From NCBI GenBank assembly GCA_043809745.1, contig JBDROU010000033.1, forward strand, positions 20,077 to 84,076: a DNA stretch of 64,000 nt. The letters run 5' to 3'. Under the pieces are notes generated by a model. The model was given only the letters and a program-made list of their open reading frames with translations. It was not told the DNA's origin and did not search any database. This DNA comes from JBDROU01 sp043809745 [NCBI: bacterium]. GTDB taxonomy: Bacteria; Elusimicrobiota; JBDRMW01. A program made the position numbers and the translations under genes. Shown in pieces: positions 21,901 to 27,619 of this stretch (the stretch's first letter is position 1; the number at the start of each line of letters is the position of its first letter).

Positions 21901-23791
21901 GGGTGTAATAAGTGACTTAGAGGCTTCACCTACAGGCAGCTCCGGAGAAATCGAACTTACATTTACAGTTCCTTACGAAGACTCAACTAACGTAATTAGT
22001 TTATACCCGTATTATTATGACATACGCTACGATGTTAATGATTTTAGCACAGGTACATTTGTTACCAGAGCTTCCTCTATATCATATAACGGGACCACAC
22101 TCCCGGGCACTAAATTTACAGCTGCAATAAACGGTTTATCCGATGGGATAATATATTACTTCCATATAAAAGCAGTTGATTTAGCTGGGAATACAAGTGA
22201 TATGGATATCTCATCGCCTACCGCCAATTCCTCTTCGGGTGATTTGGAAGCTCCAGAAGAAATCAGCGATTTGACGGCCTCTTCCACAGAAGTTTCCACC
22301 GCAATAGATCTGACCTGGAGCGTGCCCCATGAAAACGGCAATTCAGGCGGGGCTCCGGAAAGTTATGAGATTGGGTACGCGACATTTATGATTGCAGGAA
22401 CTAATTATGATGATGCCTCTAAGTGGGATGTAACCAACGGTAATGCTTCTGTGGGTGACACATTAACCGCAACAATTACCGGTTTAACCACCGGCAATTT
22501 CTACTATTTCAGGATCAGGAGCATAGATGATGCCGGTAATTACAGTGATCTGGATATCGGTCTTACAGCATCAGCTTATGCCGGAGATGCGCTTAAGCCC
22601 AACCAGATAACTGATTTAAGCGCATTAACACCTAGCAGCGGGTCGGGGCATATAAATTTAAGCTGGACAACACCTTATGAAGATGGTTTGTCAGGCGGGC
22701 CTCCCGCATCATATAAGATTGCTTACGGTACGGCTAGTTTCAGCTCCGAGGATTTTGATTATCAAACTGTAATTGCGATTACTCACACATCCAAATTAGC
22801 CGGTGAAACATATACCTATACTTTGGATGATCTCAGTCCACAGGTGTTGTATTACATAAGGATTATAGCTATTGATGATTCTGATAATGAGTCGGATGCA
22901 TCTAATAGAGTATCCGCATATGCTTCCTATACCTCTGAGACTGATATTTCCGGTGCTGTTACTAAAGAAGACGGCAGTGTAATTACGGGTGTTATAGTTA
23001 ATGCGATATTGAATGGTGAAACTGTTTCAACAGATAATACGGAAGACGGAATCTACAGATTAGAAAGCCTTACCGCGGGGACAAACTATAGGGTAGAGGC
23101 AACATGGACTGTAAACGGGATAACATCCAGTGTGTATATAGATGATATACTTGCCGGTACAGGTGATGTAGATTTTACGCTGGAGGTTGATTATGAATTA
23201 GGATCAGTAGAAGGTCAGCTTGCCAGCGTTGCAGTCGCTTCAAGAGGAAATGTAGGGACATACGTGGCATCTGCGGTTCCCAGCGTAAAGGCATTCATAG
23301 AGCTCTTGCAGAATGGCAGGGTCGTGGCTAAAAAGTATACAGACCTTAATGGTAATTATTCCATAAAGAACCTTCTGCCCGGAGAATACCATATACGCGC
23401 TTTTAACGGGATAGGTTATTCCATTCCGCAAAAGATCACGATTGGAGAAGGCGCTGTTGTTCAGATGGACTTTAAGTTCTCACTTCTTCTGGAGAAGAAT
23501 GTTTATAACTATCCGAATCCATGCAGAACTCAAACTACCATAAGGTTTACTACCGATTGCCTGAATATTGAGGCTCAAATACTTATTTTCACAATTTCCG
23601 GTGAGTTGGTAAAAGAAATCAAAGGGCCCGAGTTATCTTTACAAGGGAACGAATACAGCTATGAATGGAATCTAACCAATTCTGGCGGGGAAGAGGTTGC
23701 AAGCGGTGTTTATCTGTATCAGATAAAAGTTAAGAACAAGGATACGCAGGAGAAGACTACAGTTATAAAGAAAATAGCGGTTATAAAGTAA
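6989..23791 (+). CDS. Giant multidomain surface protein (5600 residues) with FlgD-Ig/type A-like sorting domain
   Basis: A complete 5600-residue secreted protein; AAAGGTAG seven bases upstream supports the ATG. A signal peptide ends near residue 32 (FKAAFAG). Modules in order, approximate residues: FN3-like 35-145; seven FG-GAP/VCBS repeats 155-545; FN3 modules 545-785; beta-strand-rich solenoid 785-1245; seven-bladed propeller-like repeats 1250-1565; FN3 1690-1800; second solenoid 1805-2270; FN3 2280-2385; about seven Ig-like modules 2385-3205; filamin/invasin-like Ig 3205-3545; FN3 series 3547-4290; third solenoid 4295-4740; FN3/Ig 4740-5315; two carboxypeptidase-regulatory-like domains 5317-5500. 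It ends in a FlgD-Ig domain (YPNP, TISGELVKE, EVASGVYLYQIKV). No catalytic domain was recognised. The likely role is adhesion or a surface layer, exported with the adjacent PorV-like protein. Confidence 0.9.
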   Translation: MRDTNKIIISKLGKVILIALFICITSFKAAFAGSTPPAGVTTLSGLVSIQKGVIQLTWLSPGDDGTVGDLTTGSEFRIQYSSYSVAWSKDNAQIIISTTGVTPLTQQNKTITSLLTYTTYTFKIWTKDDNENWSTISNEAIVQTWGFDDEEVYVGGFANSGLVFGDVAWGDYDNDGDMDVLANGRDSSMNSQLRVYYNTGAGLMNSTPIEVGGGSDTGLEYGGVAWGDFDNDGDLDILTSGTDNSMQEQLRVYKNTGGSFDSNQIEVGGSSNTGLWKGEVAWGDYDNDGDLDVLASGQDSTTGQQLRIYKNEGDGYINISPVEVGGGSSTGLMYGGVAWGDYDDDGDLDVLASGSDSIMDFQLRIYENTGEGIINSNQIEVGGSSDSGLYYGDVAWGDYDNDGDLDLVSSGYDSSSNRQLRVYQNDGGTINTSQIEVDGFNDGLFNGGVAWGDFNNDGTLDLLASGVGITSEEQLRVYENSGGGSFYTNTIVVEEVGNDMLVQGKVEWCDYDIDGDIDILVSGWDGVGQEELKIYKNTLVEFVGSGAANTAPNQPAGFSVEEISDKIVFKWSPASDTGTGATPAAGLYYNLAVSTENSIGNDPATSVYGSPLLGNFVRPPKIYDSNTRYGIALDLPVGVTYYWAVAAIDVGLSSSSYSAIQSTYIPPNIPPCAISDLTAVIGVDEGEITLEWTAPGNDDQVGVADHYIVKWDTNQITTADFDSATTYIQSWTPITGGSDEMHNVIGFIPGTTYYFAIKAVDDEAVSGYWSTIGANTQNYAAAKISYKRYWVAASAGLWTDTSNWSTTSGGGGGASIPDPTQVAVFDGGSSSNCSIDTEAVVDSIVLCSTYTATVTVSSPTFKAISLTKIEGGTFSTNMSSITAGSYSQSGGMYNAGVSTITCDGSYFEITGGTYNYGNSTLVMDISNNNMNLFIDGYALNKVIVKQSGTFSRNLIIGSGTITINGSLQIDAANSGDVIINAFIYDPDVNLNNNLDCLGEGSGYERLYMGDGTWTVEGNINLSSATVNSDFSTLVMNKMGTGIIVGSGYLNNVTISTSAIGINSDVEIKGTLTVASGKNLQIAKDCELMMKPSSDIDINGSIEGPGILILQDYDEAKLGITGTIRAETAYQTYLNNVTIPPREFLGGLTIINEGVSNRTAILGTGTSQVIKSSANIAVYCGGMGDITLDAATLNPDINISNGSLLTASQGFGHVNVNMGSGDWITSGGIMVSSTTLNAGNSTVIVKSNAGFNPLSTGINNDVHAVAEFKGGLVAGGIFTQAGGSSREKITFWDGDSWEAMSTGMNGDVHALIVYNGMLIAGGNFTTAGGITVNRIAMWDGSSWYALGSGIGNGEVFALSIYKGKLAVGGSFTLAGGKSASRIALWNGFEWEAFSSGMNDTIYALKEYKDRLYAGGAFVSPQSRVAYWDGTSWLPLSGGLNNTVYAMEEHEDELFVGGAFTNQGNNIARWNGSFWSSCGAGVNNTVRSISVWNYDLMVGGDFTMVDGRVSKRIAGYYGAGGWDTFYYGADNTVNALASFQNSLVLGGKFNLVDDVPNTIRIAKYQNNAEISLSSETLNIVDIQDTSEDGVIFEDVVISTLIATQPNTKLYFKHYSTSAFTNVNINGQSNDTRIMLRSTINTTSYYWDVAGTQNISYADIRDCNASLGSTIDADDGTNVNSGNNVNWDFTASGTPADVTDLTALTSVDEGEIDLHWSSPGNDGTIGLLTGEYRIQYSTDTGVVWSTTTAQVTISTSNVIPLSQQNYAISGLDFGATYYFRLWTQNELSTWSFVSNGATNWAQVNQPYSKYWAATTDDQWANGYNWSRTPGGTRGAGAPDFNDTAVFGNGGSTYTCWVSTNPVVKAISIEAGYIGPVQLNAPCTSFTVTETFDIYSSTFNGYPGAVIEISTFTMSGGQFNAGSSTVSVSNDFTVSGGSCVLNMADFKLVGSNNQDVALSTNIAIARFIVDKPAGTAYMKSGMTVKNHFEIIDGTLDCDGGIVRDFYIEASSFTINGGASFNPGLSEFIFTDSGVSTVQEINMPGQAFNDLRMDRTFQTFQIKALSDINVANDFKVGKGIFEIVDSTVNVDNSFTYTEPSTGTVKVGNNGYLHIINGAVQGNGILRLMDGGVIQVDNQLDINNDGKLQSAYSVFPDKANFLRGNGSYFVFDLEGEINISQELIVLNSEGIVCHNSPNLSGFNNITFTDVTPGNAAIIIQDVTGDVYITSCTFNSNVSTNVYCQNDISPSTVTVKYAFGSKAGQDYENDFFARIEWFDDFLPGEITDFIAVTGSADGEIDLSWIAPGDDDSKGIVKYYDIRYSTYAVSNPTDTWDSLYVGDPAPPAPVEPGDPQVHTLGDLTIAPTLYIYIKAFDELGNYSWEESSGTMPGDYTEPDSGVSLPINNQWFNELITISGTASDNISQNIEAVKIAVKRKSDNFYFNGSGFTSTYTTMSVTIDNVDGYNIEWHYEDVDLDYYIEGGGVYEIYTYGEDLQGNYETVNATTTFKIDRSTPTSGIADPNQLFLNSLPIVSGTVIETPENSIYSITADIDIAIQENPHISGDYWTGLAFDSATIHWLTDVSTSTTATLTYWNYPSPTWADGTKYRVYTKAVDTAGNYELGNTSFTFTYDVSTPVARIENPSGSFRMKDTGIVTIQGTADDPNNGEVSQVQYRIKQQGGNYWDGASGFNEADGNAAWIVSDTSDGWANWNSTFTVSASNGYINEVNYDIEIRVVDSAGNYGVDYDTVTLTADFSMPQANITDPVNSYINSISAINGTSSDPFTGSIDKVRITVKQLSDGLFWTGANFTTPTTFYITASGTENWSYDVIKSTHLTHGTSYYIVAASSDTAGNIEMTPDQITFTYDIGLPTSTIESPVHDSVLNELVTISGTAVDEFGIGVVKVRIKRDDNKYWDGAAWVATETYLTASDTDYWYYDTDTVSWTSGSTYDINCRATDLATNLEIISSTTTFLFDNVAPTSYVQFPANNEFYSTVKTLPNAYGAGVESASEIDNIKLSFRDETSGKYWNGSDAFDSDVESWHTVNDTDTWTWAVPEAYLVNGRNYRMRTIATDQANNSETPSAGITFGFDLTEPDSAISNITDGVTIDPTGAIMGTASDSFAGAGEIEYYLRLDSGTFSPIPDGDDLYWNGSDWQASGIWISSDVQGTASSWFIDKDSITWVTGQKYWMSIKAKDNADNWETAITTTSFYMAKPATHLKVEGITSPHTAGTLTSVTVTALDDDNNTAFTYASSVTFTVLGGPETAGVELPSNYTFVPATDMGVHVFSNAVNLKKAGSRTVIVTDIDNGSINGSQSSIQVDSAALTGLQALVPGETSAPGTTTGKIGTPAVQTAGAGFTMTVNAVDNYFNVVSTDVSVSIDTEDPYDTEPGDQALTDGIGSFTLTFKTANTSPGWISTATASGLSAGVSAPVPVNPDAASKLLLLLPGETHNPGSVGGKTGAPDTQQVEVSFDVTVKACDANFNTDPSQTQEVHLADSEGNTMPADANMVAGMKIFSVTLISPTTHQITVTDVDVTAPAMTLYTTPEFDVTPGIVPNAISDLTVLQGSNEGEVTLQWAAPGDDATAGTATSYIVKWDTNQITGAGFDSATTYNQSWTPLYGGSPEGPYTISGFTGGVTYYFAIKAVDDLGYIGSWSESVNTLNYNSAQVDLVEPSAVSDLTALTGAIEGEITLAWTAPGDDESSGTATSYILKWDTLQINTAGFDSATTYSQSWIPQVNGSAEGPYTLAGFNGGVTYYFAIKAVDDLDNKGSWSTIVVNSQNYAYAQIDVSAPCSISDLTAIAGTNEGEIDLAWTAPGDDEGSGTPASYIVKYDTTQITNASFNAAIEYVQLWVPLAAGGSESQTVSGFVPGSTYYFAIKAVDEMGNTGEWSVAGINTLADGPAMDLNPGVPISPTIETVSYCSINLNWTAPNNLDINHYLVYYDSDASGVPYSGTGAVDGMSPIIVPAPPYLLTGLTQKVTYYIAIKTVDDGGYESTYSTEVSTRTPAIPPAVPTSFAGVALSTESIKWTWTDNADNEDGFRILDGSDILVQQLTENTTFWVETVGSPNDAITRKVEVYNEASTVKTSAVLVYTLAAVPDDLGVVAVTSTTINVNWTGSVTGDAESYIVAVATYSACPDNLYAVQSGSLTSPTYEYTVLGLTQQKEYFIKLRVYNADDVVQYTSYVSTVTLDGIAPNQIVDLVGAASTADVGIVDLTWTAPGDDGTQNGDAAMYTIRYSSVIFTADQFDSQPYVKYVVPGSAESAESLSITGLEYGSTYYFAIRTEDEIPNYSAVSNLVVAAASIKHWIGGNGAWNNPSNWLPYGVPVSTHVVLIDAAGCDSNVDANYSVEKIIVNYGTLDLNAYDLTILSTDSDDAVRTSANGGITLNGGNLILNGGFTNNSLSYNLSSGSVTFTGVGQKYFSGVSTSLDQFVIQNGTVVLNLNLDINGDVNIGTSGNLNVSNRTVSIAGDWINQGGGMTAAAGAEIIFDGTSAQTVGGPSDTDFGLAQLTVNKASGALSLGKNMTVAGDVLFDNGTVNAPAGITLSLGNNLSLNNTGIFNMSGSTMTVDGYVLVNASSMLYLTDGAKVVLADGKSIAVNSGGELKSDASNNVITSKTPGVEYYGLVVNSGGTLSITGLLIEYVNSYGLNIKNGATITGNAINNLTVQNIQNGGAAVNLEFVGSAHTYTMDNINFADASIATNVSAANLIYPASITLTNYTGIRGGESYDNDPAEPGNDTIVWILETNPPSGITDLSAAAHTTINGAAKLMFTVPVDDTGVTNYQIRYASYAVAGDSTAWWNNASSASAVAVAAVGNPETLSVTGLTAWTTYYFAARPRDSSGNIGPFPTYLGTPDTPGALASDKISPTIGLLIQDGSEVNSLAVINGTASDTLPGSGLSSIQLQIIDVSGSKYWNGSVWSGVEVSSVIVASGSWSYSTVPAWESNKVYRLKSKVQDIAGLWSAEVQVQFTFDDIAPGVISDLEASPTGSSGEIELTFTVPYEDSTNVISLYPYYYDIRYDVNDFSTGTFVTRASSISYNGTTLPGTKFTAAINGLSDGIIYYFHIKAVDLAGNTSDMDISSPTANSSSGDLEAPEEISDLTASSTEVSTAIDLTWSVPHENGNSGGAPESYEIGYATFMIAGTNYDDASKWDVTNGNASVGDTLTATITGLTTGNFYYFRIRSIDDAGNYSDLDIGLTASAYAGDALKPNQITDLSALTPSSGSGHINLSWTTPYEDGLSGGPPASYKIAYGTASFSSEDFDYQTVIAITHTSKLAGETYTYTLDDLSPQVLYYIRIIAIDDSDNESDASNRVSAYASYTSETDISGAVTKEDGSVITGVIVNAILNGETVSTDNTEDGIYRLESLTAGTNYRVEATWTVNGITSSVYIDDILAGTGDVDFTLEVDYELGSVEGQLASVAVASRGNVGTYVASAVPSVKAFIELLQNGRVVAKKYTDLNGNYSIKNLLPGEYHIRAFNGIGYSIPQKITIGEGAVVQMDFKFSLLLEKNVYNYPNPCRTQTTIRFTTDCLNIEAQILIFTISGELVKEIKGPELSLQGNEYSYEWNLTNSGGEEVASGVYLYQIKVKNKDTQEKTTVIKKIAVIK
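7470..8600 (+). repeat. Seven FG-GAP/VCBS repeats within the first giant gene
   Basis: Units of about 57 residues start near 7476, 7651, 7822, 7991, 8161, 8329 and 8503. Each contains a core of the form VAWGDYDNDGDLDVLASG. The DxDxDGDxD loops are Ca2+-binding motifs typical of integrin-like propellers, and seven units would close one propeller. The last unit has diverged (VEWCDYDIDGDID). Confidence 0.85.
10755..11675 (+). repeat. Seven-unit Kelch-like/GGxFT beta-propeller within the first giant gene
   Basis: Seven repeats of about 46 residues centre near 10771, 10909, 11050, 11188, 11308, 11437 and 11578. The pattern is V-x-A-L-x-x-Y-x-x-x-L-x-x-GG-x-F-T, followed by IAxWDGxxW and then G-G. 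The pattern suggests a second seven-bladed propeller, inserted between two solenoid-like regions. Fold assignment is by pattern only. Confidence 0.65.
14145..16600 (+). repeat. Bacterial Ig-like repeat block in the first giant gene
   Basis: About seven modules of 105-120 residues. Each opens with P-x-S-x-I-x-x-P, continues with I-x-G-T-A-x-D and V-x-I-K-R, then (Y/F)-W-x-G, and closes with Y-x-I-x-x-x-A-x-D-x-A-x-N-x-E. They resemble Big-type Ig domains of adhesins. A further diverged copy occurs near 21560-21890. Confidence 0.7.
17628..18670 (+). repeat. Near-identical FN3 modules in the first giant gene
   Basis: Three modules of about 118 residues start near 17628, 17983 and 18342. They share SDLTA, EGEI-x-L-x-WTAPGDD, the ligand-like line SYIVKWDT-x-QI, and TYYFAIKAVDD. 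A fourth close copy lies at about 9000-9345, far from the others, suggesting duplication and dispersal of one module within the gene. Confidence 0.75.
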
Positions 23792-23815
23792 TAAACTGTC
23801 TGGTTTATTGTTTTT
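23790..23815 (+). terminator. Rho-independent-like terminator after the first giant gene
   Basis: AATAAAC (23790-23796), loop TGTCTG, then GTTTATT (23803-23809) form a perfect 7-bp stem that overlaps the stop codon. It is followed by GTTTTT. The stem is AT-rich, so termination may be partial. A new promoter starts two bases later, which supports a transcript boundary here. Confidence 0.5.
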
Positions 23816-23816
23816 A

Positions 23817-23844
23817 TTGACAATTTGGAGTTTACGGTTAGACT
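23817..23844 (+). promoter_or_regulatory. Promoter of the motor operon
   Basis: TTGACA at 23817-23822, a 16-base spacer, then TAGACT at 23839-23844. It directly follows the terminator-like hairpin and leaves a very short leader before the ATG at 23860, which has GAGGT upstream. Both hexamers and the spacing match the element at 5780-5807, so the two surface operons may respond to the same factor. Confidence 0.5.
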
Positions 23845-23859
23845 TATATTGAGGTAATT

Positions 23860-25371
23860 ATGTTTAACAGGGTATCAGGAACAGCTTTATTAATATGCTT
23901 GGTTTTTAGCTCGGTGAGCTTTGCTCAAGTTGCTGTGACTAATTTGGAGGCAGTGGATGAGCTGTTGAGCTCAAGAAGCAACTTTTCTTCTGCCGAAAAG
24001 ATCGGTTTTAAGATAACAGCTAATAATACCTCTGCGAGTTCAAGCAGGATTCAGTTTGATTTTACAGTTAAGAATCCCGCCGGTAAACAGGTGTTCAGCC
24101 AGAGGGGTAATTCTGTGCCGGGAAGCGCCGGGCAGAGCGGAACATCCATAAGAAATGTTCTTGTAAGCAAATTCTTTACCACCTCAGGGGCTTATACAGT
24201 AACCGGAAAAGCAACCCTTAATGGTATAAGCTCCCAAAAGAGCGCTACATTTATAATTACTGCCCCGATGTTAACCCTTTCTTACCCATCAAACGGAGCA
24301 AAGAATTTATCTGATAAGCCTTTAATATTCAGATGGGTCGGGACCGGAGCGTCCAAGTATAAGATTTACGTAGATGATGATAGGTCATTTTTTAATGCCC
24401 TGTTTGTTGCTGAGACTACCGGTTTAAGTTATACATATCCATCCAATCCCGCCAATCAGCAGCAGAGGCTTGTAAGCGGTCAGGTTTACTACTGGAAGGT
24501 TGAAGGGTTAGATGCTTCAGGCAACAAGATCAGTGAAGCCAGTATACCGTATTCATTCAGTCTATCTGCTGATGCCACTTCATCTTCTACTAAAGATGCC
24601 GGCATTACAAACATCAGGCTTTCTAACATAGCCGGTTATCCCGGACATGTACCTATAGGCGTTACAGTAGAAAATAAAGGCGGGAGAAGCATAAGTAATA
24701 TAGATGTGGTATTAAATGTTAATGGATTATCTGTAGAGCCTTCGCAAAAGATCCCATCTCTTAACAGCGGACAGAAAAAAGAACTGATCTTTCAATACAG
24801 AATAGTGAACTTCAATGAACCGTTGATTTGCGTAGCTACTTTAGATATTTATGATGATGATGTTAATAATAACAAATATGTTAAACGCTTGGCTGTGCCG
24901 GATAAACTTGTAGAAGGTAAAGCTAAAATACATGGAAAGATTGTTGTTAAGAATACCACGCCGCCTAAAAAGGTAGAAAGGGCTCAGGTGTTTTTTCACG
25001 GGCCTAAGCAGGGTTATGAAGCAAGCGTAAACGGAGTCTACAAAATTGAGAATCTTCCTCCCGGTGAATATTCTTTATGGGTAAAAGCTGAAGGATACGA
25101 GGAATCGGTTAAGAGAACGGTTAATATTGAAAAAGAAAAATCATATACCAATGTGGATTTCGAATTGAAAGCTTTATCTGAAGAGACAGGCTCTGAACCA
25201 AGTTATATAAGCTTTAATCTGAATGAAGCCTGGCGTAAACTCAAATTAAACTTATCCGCAAATACGCTCAAAGATCTGGAAGGTTTTATTCCTTACTGGG
25301 TTAATGATAAAGAACTGCTTAAAAATGTTATTGAAGGAAAAGCGGAAATTAAGAAAGAGAGTATAAAATGA
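23860..25371 (+). CDS. Secreted protein with Ig-like, CARDB-like and carboxypeptidase-regulatory-like domains
   Basis: 503 residues with a signal peptide ending near residue 22 (SSVSFAQ). Visible parts are an N-terminal beta-sandwich (about 25-135, ending FIITAP), an FN3/Ig-like module (140-240, with YPSNGAKNLSDKPLIFRW and YYWKVEGLDASGN), and a CARDB-like module (245-360, with GYPGHVPIGVTVENKGG). These are followed by a carboxypeptidase-regulatory/CNA-B-like domain (365-435, with GVYKIENLPPGEYSLWV) and a charged helical tail. The gene is first in the operon that encodes the FliF-FliG fusion and Mot proteins, and its stop overlaps the FecR gene start. It could be a periplasmic or surface part of that machine, but no enzyme or binding function can be read. 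Confidence 0.65.
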   Translation: MFNRVSGTALLICLVFSSVSFAQVAVTNLEAVDELLSSRSNFSSAEKIGFKITANNTSASSSRIQFDFTVKNPAGKQVFSQRGNSVPGSAGQSGTSIRNVLVSKFFTTSGAYTVTGKATLNGISSQKSATFIITAPMLTLSYPSNGAKNLSDKPLIFRWVGTGASKYKIYVDDDRSFFNALFVAETTGLSYTYPSNPANQQQRLVSGQVYYWKVEGLDASGNKISEASIPYSFSLSADATSSSTKDAGITNIRLSNIAGYPGHVPIGVTVENKGGRSISNIDVVLNVNGLSVEPSQKIPSLNSGQKKELIFQYRIVNFNEPLICVATLDIYDDDVNNNKYVKRLAVPDKLVEGKAKIHGKIVVKNTTPPKKVERAQVFFHGPKQGYEASVNGVYKIENLPPGEYSLWVKAEGYEESVKRTVNIEKEKSYTNVDFELKALSEETGSEPSYISFNLNEAWRKLKLNLSANTLKDLEGFIPYWVNDKELLKNVIEGKAEIKKESIK

Positions 25372-26408
25372 AATCGTTTAGGATTATTGTAAGTTTTATA
25401 ATTTTTTTATGGATGGTTTTTGCCGCTAATAATGCCCTGAAATCTCAGGCCTCAAGGGGAGATATGGCAGCTGTAATCACAATGTTGTTAGGTAAAGTCT
25501 ATTTGCAGCAAGCGGGTGCGGAGGAATGGGAAGTTGCCAAAAAGGGAGATTTTCTTTATGAAGGAGATTCCTTGAAAAGCGATGCCGGGTCAAAAGCGGC
25601 CATAACATTTGTGAATGGCATAGAAGTTAAGATGAATGAAAACTCCCTGTTTACTATTGATACTTCTAAAGCTTCAGAAAAAGGCAAAGGGAATACTGTA
25701 AGCATGACAGACGGTCAGATATGGTCCAGAACAATGAGAAAGGGAACCCAGTTCGATATAAATACTCCTGCGGCTACGGTTGCCATACGCGGTTCTACAT
25801 TCGATGCAAAGTCTTCAAAAAGTCTCTTAAAGGTTAAGTGTTACGACGGTCACGGATATGTGGAAAATAAATATGGCAAGACGGATCTTAAAGAGGGTGA
25901 AAAATCAACGGCCTCTTTAGGTAAGCCCCCGACGCCGGCAAAGCAGATTACTGAAAAAGATAAAGAAAAATGGCAAAAGGAAGTTAAGGCGAAGGGCGGC
26001 ATATATATTGAACCGCTGGATAATGTGTCCCCTAAGAGTGAGGAAGCATTTAAACTGTCTATTGAAGCACTGGACGACTCAGGTGAACTTATAGAGGATT
26101 TTGCGGAAATAATTACATTAACTACCAATAACAGGCTTATAAGTTTCTCCGGCAATCAGAAAACCTGGAAAGAAAGGGTCTCATTCAAGCTGCGGGGAGG
26201 CAAGGGAATCATATATACAAAGGCATCCAAAGCAGGTGTGTATCTGATTAATGCTGAGACCAATAAAGATTACGCGCCGGGTTTATTAAGATTAAATGTG
26301 AGAGCTGATAAGATAACCGAAACGGCTGCTGAAGAAAAGACGCTGGAACTTAATGTAGAAACAAAAGACGGAAAGCAGGAAACATTAAAAATAAAGTTAA
26401 AAAAGTAA
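25368..26408 (+). CDS. FecR-domain protein
   Basis: 346 residues with an N-terminal signal or anchor segment (about 5-25). A FecR domain occupies about residues 33-150: GKVYLQQAG, W-x-x-AKKGDFLYEGDSLKSD, VNGIEVKMNENS, G-Q-I-W-S, and FDINTPAATVAIRGSTFDA, the last being the most conserved FecR signature. The C-terminal half (about 205-325) has beta-strands of an Ig-like fold. FecR domains occur in sensors and in envelope proteins that bind peptidoglycan-proximal partners. There is no sigma factor or TonB receptor next to it, so an iron-signalling role is unlikely. Its start overlaps the previous gene by four bases, so it is coupled to it. Confidence 0.8.
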   Translation: MKSFRIIVSFIIFLWMVFAANNALKSQASRGDMAAVITMLLGKVYLQQAGAEEWEVAKKGDFLYEGDSLKSDAGSKAAITFVNGIEVKMNENSLFTIDTSKASEKGKGNTVSMTDGQIWSRTMRKGTQFDINTPAATVAIRGSTFDAKSSKSLLKVKCYDGHGYVENKYGKTDLKEGEKSTASLGKPPTPAKQITEKDKEKWQKEVKAKGGIYIEPLDNVSPKSEEAFKLSIEALDDSGELIEDFAEIITLTTNNRLISFSGNQKTWKERVSFKLRGGKGIIYTKASKAGVYLINAETNKDYAPGLLRLNVRADKITETAAEEKTLELNVETKDGKQETLKIKLKK

Positions 26409-26414
26409 CAGTAG

Positions 26415-27587
26415 TTGCCGAGAGAACAGGGGAAGGTCATCAGTAAGAAGTCATTATCAATCGGTGCGATAGTATTGAGCCTGGTTGGGGGTTGGGCTTT
26501 CTTTTATCTAAGGTATTCAACAGACAGGGTGTCATTAGTAATTGGTACCGCAAAGAGCAATTACACTCCTGGTGAGACCGTAAAATGTGATGTGCAGCTT
26601 ACCCCGCTTTCGCCCATACCTTACAAAGGTCTACTTTCTGTTACTATCGTTGCGCCCGAAAGAGAATATATTATGCCTGCTTTATTCTATGATTTGAAAA
26701 ATCTGGCGACTCAGAACAGGGTTCTTGAATTCGATATACCGGAAGATGAACCCTTCGGCAGGTACATAATTATGAGCAGATTTAAGCTTATACTTGATGA
26801 TGAAGATATTCAGGACATTATCCAGCAGCAGAATTATTTCTATGTTAAAAAACCGGAGGTGCATGTTGAGAAATCTCCTGTGAAGGTTAGATCTAATCCG
26901 GAACAGCCTAAAAAAGCGAGAAAGTTTATGCCTTTGCCGGATTCAAATAATAAAGAAGGTTTGAAAATGGCGTTATATGCTGATGATATACTGGGCCAGT
27001 TTGCATTCGATGAAAAGATAGATTTAGGAGGAACAATAAAGAATTATTCAAAAAATAAAGTTAATGTGAATATTGAGCTTAGAGTTGTTCTTCCGGACTC
27101 AACAAAAAAGAGTTTTTCCGCGTTAGAAACCCTGCTGCCGGAAGAGACCAAGCATTTTAATTTTGTCTATGTTCCAAGCAAGGATAAATCTCCGGGGCGC
27201 TACACGGCAAGTTTTGAATTATACAGTGACAACATCAGGCTGGATGCAACAGATGTAAATTTTTATCTCTTTGACAGGGAGCCTCAAGTAACATTGAAAA
27301 AATTTCCTTTTAAATCATTGGTCGGTAAAAAAGAAACAATAGAGATTGAAGCAAATGATGATAAGGAGATAAAAGAGGTAAGCATATTTTATTATCTGCC
27401 CCGTCAGAAGAAGATGGAAAAAGAAAATATGATCCTGATAAAAGGAGACAGGCTCAAAGGGATCTGGAAGTACAAAACCAAGGAGTTTGATGATACGGGA
27501 AAATATAAGTTCTATATCCTTGCAAAGGATAATTTTAATCAGGAATATCAAACAAAGATGTATTCGATGAAAATTAAAGAGGATTAA
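26415..27587 (+). CDS. Membrane-anchored periplasmic protein with Ig-like domains
   Basis: 390 residues. A transmembrane segment at about 14-32 (LSIGAIVLSLVGGWAFFYL) follows a short basic N-terminus, and the rest would face the periplasm. Two or three beta-sandwich regions follow (about 40-135, 185-275 and 285-388), with a basic Pro-rich linker near 150-175. The last domain begins EPQVTLKKFPFKSLVGKKETIEI in sense; it resembles Ig-like modules of envelope proteins. The start is a TTG at 26415 with no good Shine-Dalgarno sequence, and I found no in-frame ATG before the membrane segment, so the start is uncertain. Its position before the barrel and rotor genes suggests it could bridge inner membrane and outer membrane. 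No known family recognised. Confidence 0.55.
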   Translation: MPREQGKVISKKSLSIGAIVLSLVGGWAFFYLRYSTDRVSLVIGTAKSNYTPGETVKCDVQLTPLSPIPYKGLLSVTIVAPEREYIMPALFYDLKNLATQNRVLEFDIPEDEPFGRYIIMSRFKLILDDEDIQDIIQQQNYFYVKKPEVHVEKSPVKVRSNPEQPKKARKFMPLPDSNNKEGLKMALYADDILGQFAFDEKIDLGGTIKNYSKNKVNVNIELRVVLPDSTKKSFSALETLLPEETKHFNFVYVPSKDKSPGRYTASFELYSDNIRLDATDVNFYLFDREPQVTLKKFPFKSLVGKKETIEIEANDDKEIKEVSIFYYLPRQKKMEKENMILIKGDRLKGIWKYKTKEFDDTGKYKFYILAKDNFNQEYQTKMYSMKIKED

Positions 27588-27619
27588 AAAGTTGAAATGA
27601 AGGGTAATTGGATGGAAAG

